A DNA stretch of 64,000 bases from Caenorhabditis remanei. Taxonomy: Eukaryota > Nematoda > Chromadorea > Rhabditida > Rhabditidae. The number at the start of each line of letters is the position of its first letter. Within the stretch, counting starts at the first letter, position 1. This document shows positions 12,956-23,439 of the stretch, piece after piece. The translations under genes were made by a program, and so were the position numbers. The stretch lies in assembly GCF_010183535.1 (NCBI RefSeq), contig NW_026526001.1, positions 310,001 through 374,000 of the forward strand, given 5' to 3'. The notes beneath the pieces were generated by a model. The model worked only from the letters and a program-made list of their open reading frames with translations, did no database searches and was not told where the DNA came from.

Positions 12956-13053
12956 TGAGTCATCATTGATGAGTCAACCTTGATGAGTCATCCTTGATGA
13001 GTCATCGCGAGAGGTCACTTTCAGGTTTTCAAACTTTCAATTCTGATGAGTCA
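12956..13053. promoter_or_regulatory. Cluster of five TGAGTCA (AP-1-type) sites
   Basis: TGAGTCA occurs at 12956-12962, 12970-12976, 12984-12990, 12998-13004 and 13047-13053. The first four are spaced exactly 14 bp apart. TGAGTCA is the consensus for FOS/JUN bZIP dimers. The cluster lies about 1.1 kb upstream of the small gene at 14180. It may simply be a 14-bp tandem repeat. Confidence 0.5.
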
Positions 13054-14179
13054 TCAAAACCAATTGTTCTGCGTTACGATTGTTGAGTTTGGTGTCATTT
13101 CATCGTTTCTCACAGTTTTCATGTGCATGAGTCTGATTTTCTGTTCTTGGAGAGAATGCTTCAGGTTTTCATGTTTCCGGGGTTTCTACCCTTGTTAAGG
13201 CAACCCCAGAATTATTCACATTTCCAAATTTGTGAAGGTTCTCTTCGTGATCACACAGGATGCATTGCTCTGCACAACATTTCTATTTTTCGTTCAGTTC
13301 GTTTAGCGCTCGTTCAGATACAGAAAAGAATTCCGTGAACTCTACAATTCTTGAATTTATAATGCATTTTTCAGGACATCACTGTTTCCAACCACGTTAG
13401 TTACTTTTGCAATTCAGCAAAACGTTATTTCGATAGGCAAAATGTCTGTCTAATGCATGAGTACGGTCAAGCACTGGTGACCCATTTTGAGAACTGTCGT
13501 ACACACTCCTTCGTGAATTAGCTCCTTGGACCACATTGGAAAACTGTATGATTTCGAACCCGCTTCCAGATCTTCATTCCTTCTCATTTCCTTCTGCTCC
13601 ACGTCCTCATCGATCATCTCTCTGTCCAGTGTGGTGATCTCGTGGTTACCGTAGCTACTCATTCCGAAAACCGGCATTCAAAAGCCTGCCATTAGTGATG
13701 AAATAAGCTCAGGATATTCATATCAACCTAGTTCCCAAGATCCAGTTGGAGTGGTGAGGATTACAAGCACTTGACATTTGAAAAATCCTTCGTTCAGTTT
13801 CTTCAAACGGTCTGGATCAGTACTTTTATACATCCTCATCTACTCAAAAGCCTGAAAAGAAGCCTGAAGCCTACGTTTTCAACTTTGCTAAGAGTTCCAT
13901 GCCTACCATCCACATTTAACCAAAACCTTAGTTTGCTTGCTCATTGTCCTTCAGTCGTCCACTTCGTGCAAAAATTTCTCCTGCTGGTGATGATTCATGC
14001 CTCACCTGAACCTCGGTTGATTGAATTTTTCAAGTTGACCTGTCCCTATTTGTGGATGACTCATGTACTCGTTACTTTCTCATTTGCACCCTCACTTTTC
14101 CGACTTTCATTCGCATCCCCTGTTATGCTTCCTCTCCTCAATAAATTATTCGCCCCAATTTTCTTATTATTTTTAGAGA
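13054..14179. other. Intergenic, no gene supported
   Basis: No conserved motif or consistent splice structure was seen. A 148-codon open frame at 13771-14217 lacks recognisable features and overlaps the start of the next gene in another frame, so I do not call it. The sequence becomes pyrimidine-rich toward 14160-14176, ending in a TTTTTAG acceptor just before the next ATG. Confidence 0.55.
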
Positions 14180-14739
14180 ATGTCTGGTGTTCACCTCGAT
14201 TATGGTACTCCTACTAAGCCCAAGATGAACGGTCAACGTGAGAAAGGTCCATGTTATGAAGATGGCGAAGAGGCTAACCATGTACCGATGAAGAAGAAGA
14301 AGAAGAAGATTCCGAAAAAGAAGCTCGTTGTCCCTGAAGGTGAAAACCCTGGTGCTAAGCTTGTGAGTTTACCTTAATTTGTAGAAAACTCAAAATGATT
14401 CTCTTTATAGTGGTTGTATGAGAAGGCTGCTGAGTCCATTATTCCTACCGAAGACAAGGCCAATGTTATGCCAGAACGTCTTTTCAAAGGTTTGGATCCA
14501 CTTATTGTTCACATGTGTACTCTATGCAAGAAGTTCAACTCAACCCGCGAAACTGTCAAGATTGAAGATGGGATGATCCAGATTCGTGAGTTTACTTGTA
14601 TCAAAATTTCAAAAGTTTCAATTTCCAAATTTCAGCTCTCGCTCTATGCACCGTGTGTCGTTCTCATCTCATTGCCCAGAAAAACATGAAGTTCTTCCAG
14701 CACGATTGCCCATCACTCAAGAAGGAATTCAATCTGTGA
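14180..14739 (+). CDS. Small three-exon protein with paired CxxC motifs, function unknown
   Basis: I do not recognise this family. The model is 14180-14362, 14411-14585 and 14636-14739. The phases agree and give 153 residues ending at TGA 14737-14739. Introns are 48 and 50 nt with GTGAGTTT donors and TATAG/TTCAG acceptors. The ATG is 3 nt after a TTTTTAG acceptor, which suggests trans-splicing or an upstream non-coding exon. The first exon is lysine-rich (a run of lysines near residues 38-43). The second contains HMCTLC and the third ALCTVC followed by QHDC, so four to six Cys/His could bind zinc. It sits between the two polymerase elements and could be an element gene or a host gene. No frame break is seen, unlike its neighbour at 15.5-22.7 kb. 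Confidence 0.7.
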
Positions 14740-15420
14740 ATCTGATAATTTTTGTTCTTGTCCTATATCAATGCTTCTCGTGTACTTTGCTTACATCATC
14801 TTTGGCATACACCTGTATAAATTGTTTCGTTGGCCACAATTTGTGAGTTGATTACAATGATCGTCGTCCAATTCTTGTAGATGTATACAGGGTGATAGTC
14901 ACTAACCTGAATCAATTGGAGTCGAACGAAAGTTGAGAAAATGTCTCGGAACAATTACGTAATGAATATGGAATGAAATTCCCATGACTTCGCATGAGCA
15001 TAAGATACATGACTTCGCAAGAGCATAATCGTAAGAACATAGTCGTGCGCCGTTGCAGAATTTTCAGAGACGCAAAAATATTCCCACACCCCATAACTTG
15101 CAACCTTGCGATATGTTAAGTGATCTGCTTGAAACAACAAACTGGCGGTATGTACTCACAAAGTTTACATCGGTGATAACGATAATCAGAGAATCATGTA
15201 TTTTTAAGACACATCTACGTAGACTTTGGTTTCTACAACAAATTTTCGTTTATCCATAATTGGTAACCCATTGAAAAGCAGTGAACAACCGCTACACACC
15301 ATTCATTACCACAGTTGAGGACCCCCTACACTGCATCTCCATGCTCCTCTCCTCCTACACTGGCAGCCGCGACTCCCCTCCGTTGCGTGTGTGTTACAAG
15401 TACCCCCCCATACCTCTCTC
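14740..15420. other. Intergenic, nothing recognised
   Basis: AT-rich with no convincing gene. Short open frames on both strands lack motifs or splice support. The last ~120 bases before 15420 are pyrimidine-rich and lead into an inverted copy of helicase-gene sequence. Confidence 0.5.
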
Positions 15421-15543
15421 TCCAGAGTCACTCTGTACTCTGGATTCAGTCATCTCTGATGCGCTGCCGGCTGTGGATACTTCCTTGGCTTTGTCTTCGG
15501 GATCGGGAACGAGGATTTCAATTTCGGAGGTTGCTGGGCCGGA
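15421..15543. repeat. Inverted copy of helicase-gene repeat (matches 19605-19724)
   Basis: These ~120 bases are the reverse complement of 19605-19724, differing by about one inserted T in the part I compared. The source lies in the Ser/Glu-rich tandem repeat of the helicase gene. The copy ends exactly where polymerase-like coding sequence begins, marking a rearrangement breakpoint that removed the 5' part of the second polymerase. The near identity implies a recent event. Confidence 0.85.
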
Positions 15544-18500
15544 GAAGAACTACAGCCCCGATTTCATGGGCACGTCCAAAAAGGAAGAATTTGAAGAGTG
15601 GTACGAGGAAAACTACAACACGCCGTTCGATTTGTACACGGAGATGGAACGATACTGCTTGTCTGATGTCCGAATTCTAAGGCTAACACTGGTCGCTTTC
15701 ATTGAGGTAGTGAATTTTTTATAAAAACACCTAAATTTGTTCCAACACACACACGCACGCACCTTGAAACTACAAAAATCCTACTACCCTGCCGAAAAAG
15801 TAGTGAATACACAATTTTACCGCACATATAGCTCATAGTCGACACCATCCCTCCATAATTTCCTATACTTTTACCTAGTTTTCTATGAAAACACCATTTT
15901 TCCGCAGATACCCCTTGGCTGACACACACGTGGACCCCTCTATGCACACATATACCTATCCTATATCCCAATGATATCAAAGTTTTATAGAGAATGTCAA
16001 GCTAAAAACAAATGTATACAATTTGTCAACTAAAAGTGCACAATTCGAAACTAAATGTTCACAATTCGAAACTAAAAGTGCACAATTAGTGAATGAATTG
16101 CATATTAAATGTTTTAGTAAAAAAAACCATGAGGATGAGAATACATACACATATTCATACCCTACACATGGGTACCCTACTACACACAGTCATATACCCA
16201 CCCTGAAACTACAAAAATCCACCTATTTTTCTGTACTTTTTACCGAAATACCTAGTTTTCTACGAAAAAAACACAATTTTACCGCATATACCCCGAGGTG
16301 ACACACAGGTGGACCCGCTCTATGCACACATATACCAATCCTAACCACTACCCCAAAATATCGTAGTTTTATAGAGAGTGTCAAATTGCCAATCAATTGT
16401 ACACAATTTGTCAACTAAATGTTCACAATTCAAAACTAAATGTGTACAATTAGTTTTGAAATGTACACAATTTGTAAAATGTGAAAAAACCACTACTTTT
16501 TCGAGAAAAAGATAGTTGTTCCCCTATACTACATAGTCCTACCGTAGACATGCGTGTGTGTGTGCATAGGGGTACCTCTCATACTGTGTCAGTACTATTT
16601 TCAATACTAATTTTGTATTTTTGCAGATGTGCGAATCCACTTTCAATGGATGGAATCCTATTATCCAAGGGTGTACTCTCGCCTCCTATGTTATGTTCGT
16701 GCTCAAACACGAATACATTAAACAGGGAGAGGTAGGGTATGTTCCTGAGGAGGGATATGGCGGTGGCAACAACTCGGTCCTTGCTTTGAAGTACATCCAG
16801 TGGCTTGAGAAGAAGAATCCTGGTCTAAAGTTAAAGTACAAACTTCGTGGAGGTGAACACTGCATCGATGCAAATGGACGTAAACATTATTTGGATGCCT
16901 ACAACCCAGAGACTCGTGAAATTTATGAAATATATGGTTGTCTGTATCACGGATGTTCAAAGTGTCCCCCCATTGGCGAAAAGTTTTCACCCGTAAACAA
17001 AAACAGAAAAATGGGAAGTTTGCTTGCTGAGACACTTCGACGAGAGAATGAACTTCGTGCTGAAGGCTACACGGTCCATGCCAAGTGGGAGTGTGAAATT
17101 AGGAAGGAAATGGCAAATGACCCAGAGATGCACAAATTCTTCAAACTCTGGCGATATACTCATCGACTCACCCCTCGTGAGGCTCTCTATGGTGGAAGGA
17201 CTCAAGCTTTTCGGTCAATTACACAGGCTACGACTACTTCACTTCTCAACTATTTGGATTTCACAAGTCTCTACCCATATCTCAATGCTGGAGGTACTGC
17301 ATATCCCTTTGGTAATCCTCGAATAATTAGTGCTGAATTTCCAAAACCTGAAGAACCTCTCACATATCGTGGACTTGTTTATTGTGATGTTCTTCCTGAG
17401 CCCAATGCCGAAATCGGGTTCCTTCCTCAGAAGATTAGTCAAAAACTAATGTTTGTATTGTGTCGGACTTGTGGAGAGAGCCAGAACATTAGCACTCCTT
17501 GTACACACACAAAGGTTTCCGAGCGGTACCTGACAGGTGTTTGGTGTACTGACGAACTGAATTATGCCATCAGCAAGGGCTACAAGGTTTTGAGATATCA
17601 CGAAATTTGGCACTGGGATAGATGGTTGCTGGAGGATTCTTCGCGGACTACATCAAGCCTCTCCTCAAGATGAAACATGAGAGTAGTGGATGGCCAAGAC
17701 CGGATATGACTGACGACGAGAAGGATGCCTACATCAAAAAAATTTGGGATATGGACGGTGTTCAGTTGGATCCAACAAAAATCAAGGTCAACAAAGCCAT
17801 GAGGAGTCTTGCAAGCTGTTTTTGAATTCTGCCTGGGGTAAGTAATTTTAATTTCGTATGTTTTTACTAATTTTGATTTTTTTCAGGTAAATTCGCTCAA
17901 AATCCCGACAAAGTCGAAACAAAGTTGATCCGTCTGGCCGATGCTGTGGGGATGACAAAGTTTTTTAAACGACCCAAAGTACGAGCCAGTTAACATGATT
18001 CCTTTTGGTGCGAAAAAATACTTTCTCTCGAGACGACCAAAGAAAGAGGCTCTACTGCCGGGAGGATTCACCAATCTGGCAATAGCCGCTCAGACTACAA
18101 GTGCTGCTCGTCTGCGTCTCACCCAGGCCATGGAAAAGGCCGGAATCGAAAACATGATTTACTGTGACACCGACTCAGTAATCTACAAGGAGAATGTTGG
18201 AGAAAACAAGTTAGAATCAATGAGAGGCGAGCAGTTGGGTTTCCTTACTGATGAGATACCTGCAGGAAGAAAATTGAAGGAAGTGGTGGTGATGGCACCC
18301 AAAATGTATGCGCTGAGGATGGAGGATCAGCAAGGGAACGAGCAGCTATTCAGTCAAGGCCAAAGGTGTTAGTCTCACGTCGAAAAACTCCGAGGCCATA
18401 TCATTCAACACCATGAAGGAGACGGTAAGTCAAAACTTGAGATAAAAAACGTCTAATTTTTATTCTTACAGACGAAGGACTTCATTTCTGAGGGGATTTC

Positions 18501-18699
18501 GGAACCACTCGTCGCAAAAATGATGACGTTCAAGCGAGGAGACAATGCGCTGGATGGACTTTGGACATGTGTCACCGACAAGCGATTCAACCCGAAGATG
18601 GATAAGGGCCACTACGATATTCATGGAGTTGTCACCCCTTTCGGCCTGTTGCCTACTAATACTCTGTTAATTGATGATTATCCATTTTATGATCAGTGA
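15544..18699 (+). pseudogene. Second protein-primed family B DNA polymerase, 5'-truncated and frameshifted
   Basis: It starts abruptly near ExoIII (YCLSD at about 15657) and lacks ExoI, ExoII and the N-terminal region. After an unusually long intron (about 15706-16625) a long exon encodes a GGRTQ motif, motif A (LDFTSLYP) and a CxxC pair. Motif B lies across a break at about 17800-17890, followed by the CDTDS motif C at about 18165 and a PKMYAL motif. The C-terminal exon from 18474 ends at TGA 18697-18699. The frame changes near 17625, 17812, 17965 and 18350. A 62-nt intron interrupts the region after motif B, and a ~50-nt intron follows 18422. It is clearly a different subfamily from the polymerase in the palindrome. 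AATAAA follows at 18711. Codon content is more GC-rich than the first copy. Confidence 0.8.
15740..16500. repeat. Duplicated repeat block inside the long intron
   Basis: Two diverged copies of a ~350-450-bp block (about 15745-16060 and 16190-16440) share CACAC-rich starts, GTGGACCC-CTCTATGCACACATATACC and a TATAGAGA-TGTCAA stretch. Each is followed by short ~20-bp units of the type 'AACTAAA-GT-CACAATT'. A weaker third trace lies at about 16491-16600. The large intron (others here are about 50 nt) is explained by this repeat insertion. Confidence 0.65.
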
Positions 18700-18710
18700 T
18701 TTTTTATTAA

Positions 18711-18716
18711 AATAAA
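18711..18716 (+). terminator. Polyadenylation signal AATAAA of second polymerase
   Basis: AATAAA 12 bases after the TGA at 18697-18699, followed by AT-rich sequence. The position is typical for a nematode 3' end. Confidence 0.55.
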
Positions 18717-18719
18717 CAA

Positions 18720-19208
18720 TTATAACAATACAATTATAAATTAACAAGAGAGTCAAAGTCTACACCGATAGAAAGTATTTGGGGACATGTGAAGGTAAAG
18801 ATTTTGTCACTTCGGTAGTCATGGGACTTGTAAAAATAGAGTAGGGGAGAATAACTATCCACGAAGTACTGGGTCTAGTCAAGGACCCTTGTCATGTTTG
18901 ATTGCCTTGTGCCAAGTATTGGTGTTAGTCGTAACCATCAGGCACGATTCCTCAAGTGTTTATTTGTGAAAATGAAGTTTTATTAGTAGAGAAAGGCCAC
19001 GTAACACAAAAAAATGGGTCTGAGGGTGGCTCCTTTTCACTCCGTGTCTCATCACTCTCTTGTCTCCTCTCCTCGTTTTTTCGTTCTTTTCTCCTCCCTT
19101 TTGTTTACTTCTTATATACACCGTACTCATAGCCGTACCGTACACTCTACCCTCGCTCACAGAGCAGTTTCACGTAACAATGCATATGCAAAGCAACGAA
19201 TTTTGCAT
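18720..19208. other. Intergenic and probable helicase promoter; 22-bp duplication
   Basis: No gene. A CT-rich stretch (19040-19110) and TATATA at about 19114 precede the helicase. At about 19183-19227 the segment CATATGCAAAGCAACGAAT is directly repeated. The duplication contains ATGCAAAG, which resembles a POU octamer half. It creates alternative in-frame and out-of-frame ATGs, with the second copy leading into the better helicase frame. Confidence 0.45.
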
Positions 19209-22200
19209 ATGCAAAGCAACGAATCACCGCCTCCTCTGGAGCGGTCGCTCTCCGAAATACTGCTGGAAAGGACTCCGTCGGAACCGAGCAAGAAGAACCG
19301 ATGGACACCGAAGCCGTCCTCGAAACAGCTCATGGACCTGGAGGAGGACCCAGTATCACCGGTGGCCAAGGAAAATGAGGCAAGCTAGCGAAGAACCCAC
19401 AGCCGGCAGCACATCCGAGATGACTGAATCTGGAGTACATAGTGACTCCAGAGCTTCATCTCGTGCTCCAGCCCAGCAGCCCTCCGAAGTTCAAAGCTCC
19501 GCCCCCAATCCCAAAGAAGCCAAAGAAGAACCCACAACTGGCAGCACACCCGAGACGACTGAATCTAGAGTACAGAGTGACTCCAGAGCTTCGTCTCGTG
19601 CTTCCGGCCCAGCAACCTCCGAAATTGAATCCTCGTTCCCGATCCCGAAGACAAAGCCAAGGAAGTATCCACAGCCGGCAGCGCATCAGAGATGACTGAA
19701 TCCAGAGTACAGAGTGACTCTGGAGCTTCGTCTCGTGCTCCCGGTCCAACAGCTCCACGATCTCAGCTTTAGAACCCGATTTGGTCCTACCGGAGCGTAA
19801 GCTCCCAGCGAATTTGGTTGAGAACGAACACCATCCTTGGGAAAACAGCTACAACAAGGACCTGGGGCATGTACCAAAGAACGTCGCCAAGGCCATCGCA
19901 GCGGCAACAACCATCGAAGACGTCCAGGAATTCCGGAACAAATCCGTCCAATGGGCTCGCGCCATCACACCGTCTGGAGGACCAACTCTAAAAGGACGAT
20001 TTTGTCGAAGAAATGAAGACCATCAAGAACCCGCCCCAGACACCAGGCATCATCTACATCCTGAAGTCATCAAACGGTAATCTATGGATGGCTACTCCGC
20101 TCAACCTCGAGGTGTCACATCCCGACAGGCCGGATCTGCACGGGGCCTACCTGTCAACATTCTCGGAGGATCTGCTAAACGGAACGCAGCTCCACCACAA
20201 CAACTTCCTCCAGGAGACGCAGTTTATGTGACCGAAATGAAGACCCAGCCGAAGAGGGAGACGGAGGACATCGCAACCCATTGGAAAGACATCCATACAA
20301 AGGAGACCAAGGGATTCTGGGACATCTCGAAATTCTACACCCTCGAACGAACTTACAAGGACGCCCTGACATCACGCATGCCGCACAGTAAGAAGAATTC
20401 GAAGAACACCACGGTCACCGCCGCCGGAGTCAATGTCCCGATCTCAGTCAGGACCGAGCTGTACCAGGCAGCAAAAATCCCAAATGCGCCCAACGCGAAG
20501 GCCCGTGGAAGGATATTCCTGTCCTCGTTGCAACCAGGAAAACTGCTGGCTTCCATCATCCCAGGGAAGCCGAGGAACATGGTCCTGGCTCAGGCTTGCG
20601 TCAAGGAAACCTTCGTCACGGTATACCCCAGCGTGCTCTCTTTTCAGCACGTCTCCGCTGAGGAAGCAGAATCTCTGCGACACCCGGACGTCTTCAAGGA
20701 CTGGACCCCACAGAAGCCCGATCCCCTCCGAGCAATGATCCGATCAGCGTTCCTGGCGTTCTCCGGAACCTTGGCCGTGGCAAATCAGAACAAGGACTTG
20801 CAGCCAAAAGTCACCATCGCCGACAAAGTCAGTCTGGTCAGAGGCCGCCCCATCATCACGTGCGACATCCGAAGCCTGTACGGACAGCCGCACCCAGAAA
20901 AATGGACCCGAGGAACCAAGCTGGTTATGGAAACGGAGGACAGGCCGTACGACGTCGAAATTGAGAGCGCAACACCTGATCTTGGCAAGATCACTCTCAC
21001 TCTGAGACCAATGTCGAGCAAACCAACCGTCTGTGACGCGGCCAAGAACTGGAAAGGGCAGCAAGTGATCCTCGTGCAGCAGCTGGAAAACAACAAACGC
21101 AGTTTCCAGACATTCCCGTTGGTCAAGGATTACCAGGAGATGCGAAAGGACGCTCCCATCCGCCTCCTACTCGAAGCCGTGCTTGGAGGCAACAAGATTG
21201 CAAGACAGGAGGTCAGAGACCAGGAGGTAAAAGTTGCACTGAAAGGATGTCCCCTCACAACCGAGCAGAAGAACTACGTCAATGGTTTTGTACGCTCCAA
21301 GCACCCAGCGGTCGTAGCAGATTCTCCATTTGGAACGGGAAAGACGTACCTCATCATCGTCGCGCTGCGCTTGGCTGCGCTCGAGCTGGACAAGGACAAG
21401 ATTCACATGACGACAGCGGTCACAAATGGAGCGGTGGCAGCCTTGGTTTCGACATTCCTCAAGTTCCCAGAGGACAAGAAGATTCGGGCCGTACGCGTCA
21501 TCTCCCCTTCGAACCACGATCAGATTGAAGAGAAGGTACGCACCCCAATCGACTACCCAACGTTGGCGATCAGTACACATGTCAAGAAGGTAGACTCCGA
21601 GACTGGCGAGGACAGAGAGCCTTGCCATCTCGCGAGGACTGCAGTACAACATCTCGTCAGAGATAACGCCAACGCCTTGGAGGGATGGTGCCCAAAGAAC
21701 CAGCAACTCCAATCTGTCTTTCAAACCAAAGAGGAACCCTCCTTTTCCTGCTGGTCTACGTTTTTAAAAATCTACAAACGGAACGTGCTTTTTGGAACAG
21801 CAGCCTCGATGATTGAGTTCTTGTACGATGGACCACTCAAAAACCACAAAAACACGATTATCACCAACCAGATCGACGAAGCTTCGCAATTCCCCATGCA
21901 CCAGTTGATTACTCTGGGATCACTGTGCCCGAATGCGCGGTACGCTCTGATTGGGGACATTCGACAGTTGGCTCCTTATGCGCACACCGAGTTGCCGAAC
22001 GAGTTCAAGAAGATTGCGGTAGGAGCGTTGCTGGAAAGTGCCACCAAGTCGATTCCCGTCTTCTCCATCATGACGGTCAGACGATGCCCGCAGAAGCTCA
22101 CACAAGTCTGCTCGGACCTCTTCTACAACGGGAAGCTCAAGTCAGCACGCAGCCCCGTGGAGCCAAAGCCGTACACGGAGTGTTTGGGCATCGAGAGCAA

Positions 22201-22683
22201 GTTCCCAATCCAAATCATCAGCACGCAAGGAGAGGAGAGGACCAGTTAGCAGGGACGTCACGCGTCAACATCGAGGAAGCAGGGATCGCCGCGGCCATGG
22301 TCGAGAAGATCCAGAAGGCGCACCCGAGCAAGACGGTGGCTGTCCTCACATTCTACAAGGCTCAGTGTGGACTTCTGTCAAGGATGGAGGCGCTGAACAA
22401 CTCCTTCGTGGGAACGATAGACGCATCTCAAGGCCTGGAGTTTGACGTGACGATCGTACTAACCACGAAGAGCTCGGACTTCAATTCCAAAGATGCCAAG
22501 GAAGATCAAACGGCGTTCGTGGAGGACGTCCGGCGCATCAACGTCGCCCTGTCAAGAGCAAAGGGCCAAGTTTTCGTGCTTCTCAACAGGAAGGCCGCCG
22601 AGACTTCGAAAATCTGGAATCTATTCTTCCGCAAGGTTCCAAAGGGATCGACGCACCGAGGAAGCAGATTCGTGCAGCATTAA
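19209..22683 (+). pseudogene. SF1 (UPF1-like) helicase, frameshifted
   Basis: A superfamily 1 helicase with UPF1/DNA2-type motifs: motif I GTGKT (about 21329), motif Ia, motif II IDEAS (about 21867), motif III GDIRQLAP (about 21953), motif V DASQGLEFD and motif VI NVALSRAKG (about 22539). The N-terminal part is hydrophilic and contains the 135-bp Ser/Glu-rich repeats. The best frame switches at about 19380, 19660-19760, 19995, 20210 and 22240, and no intron explains the switches. The longest single frame is 20084-22249 (721 codons), which holds motifs I-III; motifs V-VI lie in 22240-22683. No intron was found, unlike the neighbouring genes. It is in the same orientation as the truncated polymerase 0.5 kb upstream and may belong to the same element. 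There is no sign of Rep/HUH domains, so it is not a Helitron helicase. The frame breaks mean it is probably inactive. Confidence 0.8.
19390..19760 (+). repeat. 135-bp coding tandem repeat (about 2.7 copies)
   Basis: Units begin at 19390, 19525 and 19662 with GAAG-A-CCCACA-C-GGCAGC. The first step is 135 bp (45 codons) and the second is 137 bp, so the third unit is out of frame. The encoded units are Ser/Thr/Glu-rich. One unit segment was copied in inverse to 15421-15543. Confidence 0.8.
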
Positions 22684-23339
22684 AAAGGGACACAAGCAAA
22701 GCAATATGCCTCGTTTTTGTTCTATTAATGTTCCACACAAAAGAAACATCCAGTAATTATATAAGTACGTGTGAGTTTACCCATGCAAAAAGGGGTATAA
22801 GCTAGTATCTTAAGTTTTGAGATCTCAGGTTTCAGGACCAGGGTCGGTCCTAGCATAAGAGGGAAAGTGTAAGGAATATTCATATTCCTTAGCTTTGCCT
22901 GTATCTTAGTCTCATGACGTCACCCATTCCCGGGATCAAACCCGGAACTATTCGTCATCTGGGAAGGGCTCAGATATTGCCTTTTCCCTCTCCAGAGAAA
23001 GCACACTATCCTCCTTTCCAGAAGGCATCCAAACTAGAAAGGATTAGGATTCCTCAAAGACTGTCCAGAACAGATCTCTGAGACCCTCTTACATATCAAT
23101 ACTATTTCTAACCATTCCATCTTACAGACCCTTCTCATCCGCCTGCTCTCTCCGTCTCCGCGTCCTCCCTCAACATCTCGCCGGATGCACTTTGAGCCCA
23201 GCAGACACGCCACCACCGTCTCCAGGAGCCCACGCACCGTGCCCTCCGCTGCCGGCACACTCTCTCGCCGCACGCTGCCGACCATAAGCTCATCCGGACC
23301 CCGCCTCCACATTCCAATCGGACTATAAATACCGACATT
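22684..23339. other. Intergenic; CCAAT and TATA-like boxes before the gap
   Basis: No gene. CCAAT at about 23313 and TATAAAT at 23323-23329 lie just before the N gap, in the arrangement of a core promoter, but whatever it would drive is hidden in the gap and satellite. The stretch 23100-23280 is rich in CTC/CCG and unlike its flanks. Confidence 0.4.
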
Positions 23340-23439
23340 NNNNNNNNNNNNNNNNNNNNNNNNNNNNNNNNNNNNNNNNNNNNNNNNNNNNNNNNNNNNN
23401 NNNNNNNNNNNNNNNNNNNNNNNNNNNNNNNNNNNNNNN
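23340..23439. other. Assembly gap (100 N)
   Basis: Exactly 100 Ns, the usual placeholder for a gap of unknown size. It sits at the left edge of the satellite array, so the array's true length and left boundary are unknown. Confidence 0.99.

Noticed and set aside
13771..14217. 148-codon open frame on the plus strand
   Set aside because: No motif, hydrophobic low-complexity composition, and it overlaps the well-supported small gene in another frame.
19209..22683. Helitron
   Set aside because: The helicase motifs are UPF1-like rather than Pif1-like and no HUH Rep domain or Helitron 3' hairpin was found.
22910..22960. B-box-like sequence (GGGTTTGATCCCGG on the minus strand) suggesting a tRNA or SINE
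   Set aside because: No A box or cloverleaf could be formed around it.
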